This document shows positions 1-28,480 of a stretch of 60,000 bases of DNA, one piece after another (positions within the stretch are counted from its first letter, which is position 1; every line of letters starts with the position of its first letter). The DNA comes from Cristatella mucedo. Lineage: Eukaryota > Bryozoa > Phylactolaemata > Cristatellidae. The notes under the pieces were generated by a model. It was not told the DNA's origin, made no database searches, and was given only the letters and a program-made list of their open reading frames with translations. The DNA is taken from the NCBI GenBank assembly GCA_009760855.2, contig WPIO01000046.1, positions 809,001 through 869,000 on the forward strand. The letters run 5' to 3'. The translations under genes and the position numbers were made by a program.

Positions 1-624
1 CTGCTGCCAATCAGTTTGATGAAACCACACTGTCCGGATCCATTGCTATCAAAGTACTTTCTAACTCTAGTTAATTTCTCTATTTTTGTTTTTTTCCAAT
101 GAAATTTAATTTTTAAGCACGGGAGCACATTTTGCCATTAGCACTTGTATTTGCATGGGCTCTCTTCCTATTAGTCAGCATTGGCTAGGAAATCAGCACT
201 GGCTGTGGTTCACGAACATAATACAAATTAAAAGTTATACAAACTTTGACGATACATTCATCCAGTGCATCGACCTGAGTTTAGTTGCTTCAAATGCCCA
301 TATTCGAGCAAGTCATTCTATTAAATTAATTTTTAAATCTAAACAATCTGTTAACACAACTCGGATCTTGGTCACAGTTGACTACGTGTGGCTTAGTGAA
401 AAACTGTCTGTGTATGCAGTTTCCATGTAGACAGAGAGGCGATTCCCGTGTAAGCAGATAGGAAAGCAAGTTTCCGTGTAAACAGATGTAATCGGTGGTC
501 ACGTGACTATAAAATTCCTCTTGGGCCATCTAGCAAAATCCATTTTTTGGCTCACTTGCCACAGACAATGCCTAGGCAGATGATGGGCTAAGTTACCTGG
601 ATGCATCCTTAACCTGTAAGGGCC

Positions 625-689
625 TGTTTCATTTGCTTTCCGAACGTCAATACACATTGTGTATTGACGTTCGGAAAGCAAATGAAACA
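625..689. repeat. 65-nt perfect palindrome
   Basis: Two 32-bp arms (625-656 and 658-689) are exact reverse complements around a single T at 657. The left arm begins TGTTTCATTTGC. The structure lies just upstream of a decayed Tc1-like transposase and could be a rearranged transposon end, but this is inference. Perfect identity suggests it is young or corrected by gene conversion. Confidence 0.95.
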
Positions 690-764
690 TGTCACCTATA
701 GCACAGCTGTCTGAAGGTACAAGAGCCTTTTTTGTCCTACTGAGATAGCGATTCAAACCAAGAA

Positions 765-1740
765 ATTGCAACGTGCTTGAAGATCTCAGAGAGTACTGTT
801 CAGAAAATTATAAAGAAATGACAGGACAAAGGCAGCATTAAGGCACAGCCCTGCCCGGCTTGTCCTCGATTAACTTTTCCAAAGGAGGAAACTGAAGGCT
901 ACCAAAGTTCTGAAGGACAGGTTAGTCATTTCTAAATGCACCGCCAGAGTCACTGCCCAGCTACAGGATGATTTGTGGGCCAAAAAGCCATGAGTACACG
1001 TCTTAATGAATGAGCAAGGAATAAATGCACGAGTGGCCAAGTGCAAGCAATTGTTGACTGTTCAGCAAAAAAGACAAGGCTAGTTGTTTGCCAGTATTAG
1101 CATTGGACAGCTGCACGGTGCAAGCAGTGCACTGTGGACAGATGATGAGTCCTACTTCCAGCTTTTTAGCTGCGATGAGAGGAAATACGTTATTTGACGT
1201 GAGTGTGAAGCAAATATTCATAGCTGTCTACAAATACCACGAAATTGTGTGGTAGAAGCAGGTGGAAGTATAATTATCTGGATGAGGTTGCTTTGCCACT
1301 TTCTAAGTTGGGTGTCTGCACAGGATTCGCAGAACATGTCTACCTGGTCATTGTGCAGAATGGTGGCTTGCCATCGGTTTACATTCTTCATGCTCGACTT
1401 ATGTGGGCAGAATGACAGCGACCAGAAGCACACAGCTCTGGCTGCTAAAGCGTTTTCCGAGAACCCCGGGGACTACAGCTTAGAGCCAACTGAAGTCATG
1501 CCATGGCTATGCCAAGACCTGGACTTGGACCCAATTGACCATATGTGGCACAAAGTCAACCAACCAGATTTTGAGGGTCATAGTAATGGTGCATGCAACC
1601 CGAAGAGTCTCCGAACTTTTGAAGGATTGCTCGGCGTCAGTTCATCCAGAAACTTTCGGAAAGCTGGTAGAGTCATTGCCGAGGCGATTATGTGAAGTTA
1701 TTCACAATCCTAATGCCTCGACTAGCTAGCTATTTATTGC
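765..1740 (+). pseudogene. decayed Tc1/mariner-like transposase
   Basis: Translated fragments in several plus-strand frames follow the Tc1 transposase order. Near 770-870 there is a helix-turn-helix-like stretch (LKISESTVQKIIKK, then a stop). Near 1260-1290 there is GGSIIIW, matching the Tc1 GGGS-x-WG region. Near 1420-1450 QKHTA corresponds to DPKHTA, and near 1510-1550 LDLDPIDHMW corresponds to the SPDLNPIEHLW motif carrying the second catalytic Asp. Stops and frameshifts break it into pieces, so it is inactive. The ends and TA duplications were not resolved. Confidence 0.8.
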
Positions 1741-2199
1741 ATATAGCATACTGTCTGCAATTATATATTTGTCAAATTCTCCACACATTAAAATCCATCA
1801 AGGAGGTAGATCCATAGTAAATACCGTGTTTAGAGCAAAATAATGTGCAAGTAGCGAGTGCAAAAAAACTTGTGGACAGCAGCCTACGTTTAGTAATCAA
1901 AATACTAATAATGCTGGTTTGAAATGTAGCATGATGTCACATTTATTGCTAAAATGCTGCTGCGAATGTATCCACAAGGCTTCAAAAATAATCTGATAAA
2001 GACAAATAAATAAATGCATCTTGGCTTTCGGCCACTCTATTCCACGGAGACGGCATGCTGCAAGTGTGCAACCAATATTCTTGCCCAGAACTACCGAGGG
2101 AGGGTGAGCACATTAGCACTTTCAGATTTCATGGCCACATGTGACAATTAAGACCAGGAAATACTAGCTAGGTCTTCTAAGCACAAGCTGGAGCATAAA
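1741..2199. other. no gene seen
   Basis: AT-rich sequence after the Tc1 copy. I see no exon, RNA gene or clear repeat boundary. Confidence 0.5.
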
Positions 2200-3020
2200 A
2201 AGATCAGGGCTAACTGTCCATCGACAAGCACACAAGGACTACTATAGATCATGCCAATCGATCCTAGAACAGCCAAGTCTAGCTTCTACACAAAATATTG
2301 TTTTGAATCACAGGAGCACAATACAAAAATGCTGATGTGTACCATCAACAATCTTCTTAACCATTCCCATATTAGCTCCTTACCTAATGATCCTTGTGGT
2401 GACCTAGGTGATTACTTCTCTAGCTTCTTTCTAGGAGAGTCCATCCCTAAGGTATCAGCATTCACTCTGGACTAGTGTCTCTCAATAACAACCCCATAGT
2501 AAGTACTCCATTGCCTCAATTCCATGCAGCACCTCAACGTCTGCATTCAAGGTTGACGCGAGTGACCTCGCCCCGACATTCATCCCTCCCAGTCAAAGAA
2601 GACTTCTAGCCCTCTGGATCCTATTCTCACTGTTCTACTCCTACGATGCATGGATGTGCTGCTGCCAAACATAACTAACATAATAAGTATCTCCATAGTC
2701 TCAGACCTTGTCCCTGCACCTCTCAAAAACACCGTAGTAAGGCCATTAATTAAGAAAGCAGCACTAGACCAAGAGAACTTGAGCAACTGTGACGAAGTCT
2801 CCCTTTTACCGGTCCTCATAGACATTGGAACGAGTTGTGGCAGACCAGTTGAACTCTTATATTGAAACTTCAAAGCTAGCAAGTAATTTACAGTCTGGTT
2901 TTAGAGCTAATCACTCCCAGAACCAGCCTCTGCTTCTTGTCGAACACAGCAGGCACAATGGTTGCAGCTCAGCACCCAATTGCACTTTATCACGGCAGGC
3001 GGTCATTGGTTGTTAGGTGT
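2200..3020 (+). mobile_element. CR1/L2-like LINE fragment (RT region)
   Basis: Plus-strand fragments match the segment upstream of and at the start of a CR1/L2-type reverse transcriptase. They include a DYFSSFFLG-like stretch near 2410, a run of NIISISIVSDLVPAPLKN followed by VRPLIKKAALD (2670-2770), and LERVVADQLNSYI at about 2826-2865. Frames shift several times, so the copy is dead. It is close in sequence to the fragments at 15.8, 43.9 and 45.9 kb. Confidence 0.75.
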
Positions 3021-3279
3021 TTTAAAATTAATTAATTAATCTGTTCCTTTCTCGCTTGTTAAAGAATTGAAATCTCAGCAGACCCTTGAGAAACATGATG
3101 GCCCAACCAGTCGACAAACGTAGCAAGTCTAGATCAATTGCCCCATTGCAAGAGTCTTTGCTGCCTTCCAAGATTCAGTTTAAGACGCCTCTTAAGGTTT
3201 ACACATTTTGTAAGGGCAATGCTTCCTGCTAACTAGCTCGCTTAGTCGAGGACTGTAAGCCAGCTAGCTCGGTCTCTGA

Positions 3280-3585
3280 AACTAATAATGATAATAATAA
3301 TAACAATGCACTTGTTATGGCACCCTCAGAGGACTCAATCTCTTTCTAGGCACTTGACACTAGTCAGCCATCTCAAGACTCACCCTAGGTCCGCTGTGCA
3401 TGCTGCCACTAAACATACGTGCATGCTGCCCCTGTGAGTGTCACCTCTAACAATGCTATGTCTGTTGACATTGACCACGCTACCACTAACCAGTCGACCA
3501 TGCTCCTTTTTCAGCATATGCAAAGTGCCTGGATAGAGTTAAGGCATTATACAAACGTATTATCATTATTACTATTATTGCCCAT
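3280..3585. mobile_element. two LINE 3' tails, opposite orientations
   Basis: Position 3283-3360 holds a minus-orientation tail: (AAT)n, then GCACTTG and CTCAATCTCTTTCTAGGCAC. Position 3390-3585 holds a plus-orientation tail with the GCATGCTGCCACTAA and GTTGACATTGA motifs, ending in ATT repeats. Both belong to the (ATT)n-tailed family seen across the window. Confidence 0.7.
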
Positions 3586-4237
3586 CTTTCCTTTGCCTAT
3601 CAGGCTGCTTTGCTTTGGTTTTGTCTCTACGAGCAAATGAAGTAGGCAAGTTCTTTGCAAATCCTCAAGACTGGTTCGAAGACCTACCCCAGGGCAGGGT
3701 TGCAGCCTGGGCCTTGGCATTTCGCGGAAGCAGTTGAGGACGGGCAGCTATACAAGAGACGACCATCACAGCTAGTATTAATTGGCAAAAAACAGAGTGA
3801 GAGAAGTTCTTTGTACGAAATACACTTCGGAGGCCAAACCAAAACATGCACACTACTCATCCGTGCCGTGCAGTCTCGATCCTTCTCATTATTTTCACGT
3901 CATTAGTGCTTTGCCAAATAATAAACTAGAGGTAAGAACACGTTCATTTTTCACTCGTGTGAACCTACCCCGGCATTGATGCTCAGAAGCAAAGGAACTC
4001 GATGCCTAGCTAAGCAGAGACTAAGAGCACTCTCGGTAACAACACAGCATCCGAGCAAAAGCACCAAGCACCATCTCTACTCATTCATCTGCAGATTTTG
4101 CCCACAGCACCAACAAAGGAAAGGGCAAGCTGATTCTGCCTCGGTGGCCACACCACCGGAGGAGGCCTTGCAAGACCAGATACCCTTGCAAGACGCCCCA
4201 CGGGTGGTCACGCTGCGCTGCAATGGCACCGACTTAC
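3586..4237. other. downstream of last detected eEF2K exon
   Basis: I searched the minus strand here for the next eEF2K exon (the AAEAGDR-like SEL1 segment) and did not find it. Short ORFs on both strands show no recognisable homology. Confidence 0.4.
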
Positions 4238-20129
<15,892 letters not shown>

Positions 20130-20160
20130 TTCTTCCTCCCTGCAAATCGGAGCGGCCCGA
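20130..20160 (-). promoter_or_regulatory. splice acceptor before eEF2K start codon
   Basis: Reading the minus strand, GATTTGCAG precedes GGAGGAAGAA and the ATG. This suggests a 5' UTR exon farther right. No TATA box or clear transcription start was found. Confidence 0.45.
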
Positions 20161-20299
20161 GTTGGGGCGTGGCAAAGTCCGAGGAAGGGAGTACGGTGGC
20201 GGTGCAACCAAGTGCAGGCCAGCCAGAATAAGGCCAGAATAAGGACAGGACCGGGACAGCGACAGCAGAGCAGCGGCTACGGCCGCGTGCTGTGTGCAG

Positions 20300-22780
20300 C
20301 CACTTCGAGCAGAGCCTCGAGCTGCAGGATGAGACAATCTTTCTGACAAGCAAAGTCGTGCGATGCACCGCTGCTGTGGCAGCTTCCCTGACACTCCGGT
20401 GCCTGCCTGCCACTACAGCTGTGACAGCCGGATGCATGAGCAAGCAGTTCCGGGAACCGTTCTCGATGCAGCCAACAATGGCGCCAAACAGACAGGCAGG
20501 CAGGACATCGGATGACGACAACGCAAACGGTTCTTATTCCAAGAAAATGCTACCTCATCACACAGAGAGGCACAGGGACACGCCTGCTGCACGTCGAGCA
20601 AAACCTGACAGGAAGTGAACAGAGTGACCAAGGGCTGGAGCCAAGCAACCGATGTGCAGCCATGATCGTAGAGGTACAGCGCTTGGTACGGTGAGACCTG
20701 CAACGGTGGGAGGCATGCTGCTACGGATCAATTTGGAATGGGACACTCAGTCTCTGTGCTGATGCTATAGGACAAATTCTGTTGGAGGCGATATTGAGGG
20801 TGAGACTTTCTGGCGGCTCCGAGTGACACTGGGTTTAGGCCCAGAGCTGTCAAGTCAGACGTCGTCGTTCGATTGCAGCCGGTTAGCTGCCAGCACATTG
20901 TGCAGCTGTCGGCAGCACAAGCTGCGAGAGAGCTGAGAGATTCTGAAAGGCCAGATAGGAGCGGAGCACAAAAAGAGCTTGTCGTCTGCACAGAAATGAA
21001 GCCTGACTTGTGCTTGGCAACAATGACAACATTGGCAATAGGGCAGAAAAGACAACAAATGGACCGGGGCAGACAGACGGAACTGACAAAAGACAGACCA
21101 TGCAGGAGCAGGAAAAGAGGGAGGAAGAACGTTGAACAACGTGGCCGCAGAAGTTAAGCTTTCAGCAGCCAAACGATCAGTGACATGTCCGTGGCAATAT
21201 CTGCAAATAGGATGCTGCTGCAAGCTGCCCAAGATCGATCGATCTCCCAGCCAACGATCTGCTGGCGGCATGGTGAGAGCTCCTCTGAATAAGAGCCATT
21301 ACAGTCACAAGACATGCCATACGAATAACTCAACGCATAATCGAAACTCGAACATAGAATAGCAGCAAATATAGCACGCAGACTGTCAGTAAAACATAGA
21401 ACGCACAGGCTGCAACTCAATTCGGCATGTCGGATGATCGTAAGACAGTTTGCCGGTAGATACTTTGCAAAGCCATTAGCATGAAATGGAAAGCACTTTA
21501 CTGCCACGTGTTGCCTGCCAAAGAATTTCGCCGACTTTGAATCTATCTTTCGCCGACCTCTGAACTATCTAGAAACTGACTTTAAGCAAAATACCCTTTG
21601 CTTCGCTAATAGCAATAGCTGTAAACTGACGCTCCGCAAAACATAATGCCGGTCGGGTACCTCACGTCCCGCTCGCAAGCTTACTATTGCTGCCGGCCAA
21701 CACATCACAGCTTCGATACTGTTTCATGCATGCAATGCCTTTTCAAGAAGGTACTTTAAAAGGGGAGTTCAAAGAACGACTTTTGAGACAGGTGGCAAGC
21801 CAAACCTACGATTATTGTCCTCATAGTCGTTCAATTACGCTTCGGCTCAAACTGCAAGCGGAAATGCGCTGGCTGCGGCGGAAACGCAGGATTACCAGCT
21901 GGAACGCTGCGCCGCCCGTTCCCCCTACCGCAAGCGCGATCGCCTAATAATGGGTAGAAGACAAGACTCGAGACGAGGCTTAAGGGGCCAGAATAAAGCG
22001 AGGTATCATCCGGGTCTACGCTAACAACTGGAAACTGAGAGCACGTGGCTGCAGTGAAGAGAAACGCAGTCTCAAAGGGCTCAAACCGAGAGGCCAAGAT
22101 TCGTGAGCCGGCTGAGTAACTGAAAACGCTGTCGAACTGCACTATCGCCGACAATAGGCCCGGTCAGCTATTACTCGTACCGCACCGGCAGCACAAGCGG
22201 CAGGCGGTGGCCAGACCGGCGGCGCTCCCCCAGCATCTGGGCCACCAATCAACCCGGGTTGCACCGCAACGCTCGCAGGAAGGCGAAAAACGGCAAAAAT
22301 ACGCAACCACTGCGCACATTTTTCCTGGGGGGCAGGCATGTAGACCGCATAGCTTGCTTAGCTACGCGTTCGGCTATTTTCCGGAATGATAGAAGCAGAC
22401 GTGTCGATGAGACAACTCCCACGTTGCAAGGTGAGGGCTAAAAAACGGAACGACACGCCAGCGCTGCCGACGACGCGCTGATCCTAAATGTAAAAGTCAA
22501 AAGATAAAGAGAGAACGCGACGGAACGTACTCACTACTTCAGGGCCAGAGCCACACACAGCTGCTAGCACACTAGCACAGCGCCACCGTGCGTACACAGG
22601 CGCAAGGGATAATGACCGACCTTATTTACCGCAGACGAGACTGTAGGCGGAGTAGGGGGAGGCGGGATGCGGTGCGGTCAAGGTTAATGGCCTGGAAGCC
22701 CGGGCACGCTGAATCGGCATCAGTCAATGTACGGGTATATGAAATGTGTTGTCGCCACTACAGCAGCGGCTGGTAGGAAG
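20300..22780. other. upstream of eEF2K, no recognised gene
   Basis: Many ORFs on both strands, none with recognised homology. Parts (20.0-20.4 and 21.8-22.7 kb) are CG-rich and may hold the eEF2K promoter and 5' UTR exon, which I could not place. Confidence 0.4.
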
Positions 22781-22783
22781 ACT

Positions 22784-22843
22784 GCGTGAAGATTGAGTGT
22801 GACGAGGTAATGTGCGTGAAGATTGAGTGTGACGAGGTAATTA
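22784..22843. repeat. 30-bp tandem duplication
   Basis: GCGTGAAGATTGAGTGTGAC starts at 22784 and again at 22814, with the following GAGGTAAT also repeated. Confidence 0.93.
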
Positions 22844-23006
22844 CTTGAAAGCCGTTCCTACATCGTACTTCCAGCTCGTCCGCCGGAAGAGTGGACTGGG
22901 GTGGGGCACGCTCCCTTGGACCGGGCCGAATGTAGTACATTGCCGGCCTCCAGCCTTTCCGCGGCTGCCTCTGTAGTATGACGGTGTCTACTGCCGCGGC
23001 TGTTCT

Positions 23007-23182
23007 TGTGGGAGTCTCACGAAGACACGGCGGGCGCACTTGCGCGGTAAACGAGACTCTGCTTTATTCCTCTCAACGGGCACATATATGACAGCTCGAT
23101 CAATCGCAGCAGACGACACGAAATATAACCTGCATTAGTGGCCCGACGCTGCACTGCTTCAACGGCTTAACTATAGGCCACA
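23007..23182 (-). mobile_element. LTR-like segment (candidate)
   Basis: Bounded by TGTGG and CCACA. Read on the minus strand it has a TATATA stretch followed by a GGAATAAAGC polyadenylation signal, as in a short LTR. No target-site duplication and no partner LTR were seen. Confidence 0.3.
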
Positions 23183-23189
23183 GGTGAGG

Positions 23190-24850
23190 CATGTGCATTA
23201 GTGTCAGGCGCTTCGCTGTAACGCCGAAGGCTCTGCAGGGTAGGCTTGACCTGCCGCTTACCTAGCGGCGTAACCTAGCACCTAATGCCGTTAGGTGCGC
23301 GCCTACGCGCAATAAGCTGGCCGCCACGAAACGAGCGTTTCTGGCGCTGACCTTCATACCGTTACTAAAGGGGGTCGTGAGTCCGCGGCGTGAATTGGAA
23401 AGCGAGACACACAAATTGGGGATTTTACTGAGCTTTATTCGCAAGCGCACAAAGTCGCTGCGCGTCTAGCTCAGTTTTATCTCCACACTCCTCGCACGCT
23501 CTCAACAGTACCAATACTCTTGCGGAGGGAATACTTCTCCACACTGAGGCTACTTACGTGTGTAGTGGGGAACGACCCAAATAGACGGAGCCCGAACCGG
23601 AGCCTAAGCCCTAACCGGAGAACTAGGACTCCGTTTCCACCATGCGGCAGAAATACCCTCGCACACCAACCACGTTTAGCTAGCACCGGCGACTCCTTAT
23701 GCCGAGACCACGTGCTAGCGCGCACACACAAAACACAAAATGCCAGCTCGGGCGCGATACGACCGTATTCGGTGGAGTCCACCGAATTCTCCTAGCGCTG
23801 TCTCGTCCTGTCCCGTCAATCGCCGGCGAACAGCCTGCCCTCCTCCCTCGCTTTCAGAGAAACGAGGAGTCCGACGGCGTCGAAGCGAGGTGCCGAACGA
23901 AAGACAAAAGACCAAGAGCGAGCGTCGCTCGACTCTTAAATACTTAGCTGAGGCAATGGGGCAAGAGCTTAGTGGTATTGGGCATTACGGTAAGGAATTA
24001 ATACCGTCACTAGGCCACTGGAAGGGCACCTCTGTCCAGCTTGAATGTGCGAATAGGTTCCAGACGATTCTTTTTGGACAGAGTGATGGCGGAGGTTGAC
24101 AGGCCAGCCAACATCAATCAGCAGCTCCCGAGGGTATCGGACCAATTCTAAAGGCCGAATCGCCACCGCTTGTCTCAGAGCTTCTTGGCTTGCTCTTAAG
24201 CTCTTGCTCTTTAACCGCACTGGCGCTCCTCTCTGGCTCACTGGTCCAGGACAGAGGAATTCTTGCCCGCGGCCGAACAGCTCTTGTTCGCTTTGACCTT
24301 GCTTGAACCTTGGCTAAAATTTAGCCAAGGCCAGCAAGGCACTACATCGATAACTATAGCAGAAGCCGCAGGTGCACAAAACACCTCTGTAGACGTTCAA
24401 GGTTTGGTCCGAGCTAAAATCGTGCCTACAGCGCAGGATCAGTTAATCTGTGCTCACGATCCTGAGCATTTCGCCTTGACTAGCTATGTCTTGCAGCCGC
24501 CCAATTTTCCTTACCGATTCCTATCAAGCTACTCGAAGAGTATGAGCAGAAACTGCTGCTGGTCCGGCTTTGGTCTTGGCCAAATACTACAATGGTTCTG
24601 ACTGCGCTGGGATTGATCGGTAGCACACTGTTGCGATTGGGGTCAAATTGTCCGCTTAAAGTCTATGCAGCTTAAGGTTCAATTTGGCTCAGCCTAAATT
24701 ATCTAGATATTTTCCGTGTGAGTTGAGCCACCGGTTGTGGGGCCCTAGCATAGTCGGCTGGTCAAGGCTTCTGACAGAGTAGGCACAGGCGGTAGCTGAC
24801 CAGGGTTAGTTAAATTTCACAATCCGAAGTGGACTTTCACTTATCTACTG
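23190..24850. other. GC-rich sequence, no recognised gene
   Basis: Long ORFs at 23.48-24.1 kb overlap on both strands but have no recognised homology. A 23-nt palindrome lies at 24308-24330 (CCTTGGCTAAA around A). The left part may be LTR-retroelement internal sequence, but I cannot support this. Confidence 0.35.
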
Positions 24851-24854
24851 CACA

Positions 24855-27012
24855 AAACTCCTAAAGATACGCCGGGTTAAGCGCAGGCTAGGACGTCGTT
24901 TCAAGAAATCGGAGTCTGATGCAGATCTAGTCAATTACAAAGACTTCCTTCGAGTTTACACCCGAAAGCTTAAAAAAACCAGGGCTTCTTTTTTCATTAG
25001 AAAGCTGAATTCCTGCCAGTCGAACACTAAACCGATTTATAAGACAGTAAACCATTTACTGGCCAATGCTGATAGGTCTTACTCCCCAGATATTAAGGAC
25101 TCAGCCGAAAAGTTTTCAGCCTTCTTTACTGAAAAAATTGTGCACATTCGTGCCTCTAGTAAGCCCCATCCGACTAAAGCATTCTCGGTTCCACAACCTG
25201 TGACCTTCCTTACAAGGTTCTCCGACGTTTCTGCATGCGATGTGGCTACTCTAATAAGGTCAAGCAAAAAGAGCTCGTCTCCTGAAGACCCTATACCTTC
25301 ATCTCTGTGGTCTTCACTGGCAGACCAACTTAGCCCTGCCATAACCAAGAGTTTTAATGCTTCTTTGGGAAAAGGGGTCGTCCCCAAGTCCTTCAAATCG
25401 GCAATCGTTAGACCCATTCTTAAAAAGCCTGGATTAGACACTAAGGTCCTAGCAAACTATCGCCCAGTTTCCCTTCTTCCTTTCTTATCAAGGGTTCTTG
25501 AAAAAATGGTTGCTAAGCAGCTGGTTGAACATGTTGAAAATAATGGAATGTCAGAAACATTTTAAGCAGGGTTCAAGAGGCAGCACTCCACTGACACTGC
25601 TCTCCTCCGTGTTAACAATGACATTCTACGTGGGAACGACGACGCGAATGTCACTGCCCTAGCTCTGCTAGATCTGTCTGCTGCCTTCGACACCATTGAT
25701 CACGAAGTTCTGCTTGAACGATTGAGAACAACGATCGTTCTGGCAGACGAAGCACTGGCGTGGTTTAAGTCATACTTGTCTGATTTTGTTCAATCCGTGT
25801 CGTGTGGGGGTCAGGTCTCACACACGAGAAGGGTCACCTGTGCAGTCCCTCAAGGGTCTGTACTCGGTCCCTTGCTATTCTCCATTTATACACAACCTCT
25901 GGGAAACGTTATTAGGCCCATGGAATAGGATATCACTTCTATGCTGACGATACTCAGTTGTATTTGTCATTCAAACCGTCGGAATCTACTGCAGCAACTG
26001 AGAAACTGAATGCTTACCTTGCCGACATTCGATCCTGGATGTCGGAAAACTTCCTGAAATTAAATGATGATAAAGCCGAACTGCTGCTCATAGGACACCC
26101 TAAGCGTGTGGCTGGATTAAAAGGCTTTGCTGTTCTAATAGGTGATGCTATTGTGCGACCATCACCACGTGCTCGAAATTTAGGTGTCGTGTTCGACAGC
26201 TGCCTCAATTTCAAAAGCTTCATTCAGAAGTCTGCTTCTACAGCTAGCCATCACATCCGATCTCTATCCAAGATTAGGAGCTCTCTCCCACAGTGGCTTG
26301 TAAAAAAATTTAACTAGCTCTTTATTTCTGTCTCGGCTTGATTATTGTAATTCCCTTTTGGCTGGGCTGCCAAAGAAAGCTATTAGGCCACGGCAGCGGA
26401 CTATGGACACGGCTGCAAGGGTAGTCTTCAAGTCCCAGCGCTTTGAGCACGTGTCTCCTTTGCTGAAAGAGCTAGGATGGTTGCCGGTTGAGCAACGGAT
26501 ACGACAACGGATACAGAGCAAAGTTCTTACGCTGACCCACAGGGCCCGCCACGGCTTGGCTCCTTCGTACCTAGCTGAACTGCTGCATCAGTTTCAGCCT
26601 GTTCGCGCCCTCAGGTCGTCTGTGGACAAAAAAATAAGGTGTCCCGTTCCTCCGCTTAACGACCGTTGGCGATAGAAGCTTTAGCTCTGCAGGTCCTAGA
26701 CTGTGGAACTCGCTTCCACAATTCTTACGAAACGATGACTACTCTCCTACTGCCGACTATGGTTCATCCTTTTCAGCGGTCCTGAGCTGCTACTTCTATG
26801 CTACTCACTACCTCAACTGCTCTCCTGACTCTGCTATGCTTCCCACTTTCTCTATGTTGCGTGAGACGAAGTCTGTTGGCTACCGAATGCCTACCAAAAG
26901 CCGCTTAGGCTGTGAGTGTGCTAAAAAAAACTCTCCTGCGTAACACCCACATGGTCTTTATGACTTTGTGGAGTTACAGACAGAGATACATTACATTACA
27001 TTATATTACATA
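24855..27012 (+). mobile_element. CR1/L2-like LINE, longest copy, (ACATT)n tail
   Basis: The endonuclease part is missing; the copy starts with the linker (LVNYKDFLRVYTRKLKK). RT follows from 25140: IVRPILKKPGLD and NYRPVSLLPFLSRVLEKMV, ALLDLSAAFDTIDHEVLL (about 25665), SCGGQVSHTRRVTCAVPQGS and LGPLLFSIYT (about 25800-25890). The catalytic box lies near 25935-25960, where GYHFYADDTQLYLSF is readable after a frameshift. Then LADIRSWMSENFLKLNDDK and WHGLAPSYLAELL-type thumb segments up to 26.68 kb. The element ends in ACATT repeats at about 27010. Frameshifts and a stop at 25563 make it inactive, though divergence is modest. Confidence 0.9.
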
Positions 27013-27015
27013 TCC

Positions 27016-27667
27016 TGTTACTTCAAGGCTAGGTCTTCAAACCACTAGGCTGTCTCTGCAACCAGATGGACACTTTTTCATGCATACACTATCCAGTCTA
27101 GCGAGAGTATGCATATAAGGAAGTAGTCATGCCACTGAGTATATTGTGAGTTTGCCTCATGCAAAATCAGTCAGATTATGATTGCCGATACTTTTATTAT
27201 TCACTGTTCCCGAGTAATAACGGTTAGGAACCATGTATGTGATACTTAATGTATAGGCAGTATAAAACCGAAGCCGTGAAATAAACAGGGAGTGGTGCCT
27301 TAGCAGTTGAGCTGAGTTGTGCTCTAGGCGAGAGTCGAGAGTCGTTGTACGTTGTTCGAGAGTCGTTGTACGTCGTGGCTGCTTTTGGACACCTTTGGAC
27401 GCCTCCGTCGCTGTCGAATAGACATCGCTACTCTCTGGATGCGGACTTCTTATCTTAAGGTGGGGGTTTTACAGTGCTGCCGCTTCCTTCTACTTTCGGC
27501 ATACGTTCGTGCATTGGTGCTCCACCTACAAGTCTCTAGGAGTGATTCTAAGGCTCACAGCTCACCGGTATTGGTCGCACATCGGCTGGGACTAGCACCA
27601 TCGCGAGCACTGCTTTTGCGGCCTAGTTATATCCGGACGAGGTAGCCACTGCACCCCGTCCATAACA
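27016..27667 (+). mobile_element. LTR-like segment (candidate)
   Basis: It begins TGTTA and ends TAACA. Inside are TATAAAA (about 27260) and AATAAAC (about 27281), the spacing expected of an LTR promoter and polyadenylation site. The flanks TATCC and ATTGC do not match, so it is not a clean solo LTR. Confidence 0.35.
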
Positions 27668-27668
27668 A

Positions 27669-28480
27669 TTGCATGAGAACCCATCTATTTTACATCTAAA
27701 TGCCTCCTGGTTAGCAAGGCATCTATTTATAAGCAATGGCAAAGATCATGACAAACTAAGGAGTACGCAACCGACATTACGCAAGAGAAGCTGTAGGCAA
27801 TGGCTGAGGAACCCATTCGAGCTGCAATATTTACCAACGTCGATTACCCGAATAGTATTACCTATTCTCAGTCAAAATCAAAATGCTTCTTATCTTAGCC
27901 TATCCAGCTGGTACGGCAACGATCGCACAAACCTCAGAGCTAACGTGTCTGCCGTTGATCCACCTGTCGTGAACAGTTGGCTTCGATGCCAAGCCCGCGA
28001 TTTTTTCTCTGGGGGGCTTGATTTGAGAGAGATTAAAAATGTTGGTGTCATTCCTAGGGCTTATCGAATTCTGATCGAGATAGCATGCATATGCCCCTGT
28101 TGAGAATGAGCTCTACAAGTGCTCGTACTTACACAATCAAACTTAAGCAAATCTTTGAGGGAAGCTCTGGACTTGTCCCGCTAATCTCTGAGAAACTGCA
28201 CCAGCTTCTTGCCAGCCAATTAAGAATTACGACGGTCTGGGTATTAGAGTCGTTTGATGAGATCGCTTTTTTCGAACGAAAGTATTACCTAAAGGCAATT
28301 GGAGAGCAGCTCGAAGGACAGAGCATGGCTACTGTGTGACATAAATGTGACCTCAATTTCAAACCGCCCTTTCCTGTTCGTACCTTGTTAGCCATACCAG
28401 GATGCTGAGGGTCCGACCAAAAAACGGCTTGGGTTTTGTTACCCTTTAATGCACAGGCATGGATAACGAAGTGGTATTTG
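27669..28480 (+). other. two ORFs of unknown origin
   Basis: Open frames at 27669-28103 and 28085-28339 overlap in different frames. The first contains LQYLPTSITRIVLPILS; the second contains LISEKLHQLLASQLRI. I recognise neither. They lie between the LTR-like segment and a LINE, so transposon internal sequence is likely. Confidence 0.35.

Noticed and set aside
1-4237. Remaining eEF2K C-terminal exons
   Set aside because: I searched the minus strand for the conserved SEL1-type motifs and the C-terminal AAEAAMEAM-like helix and found none, so they are assumed to lie outside the window.
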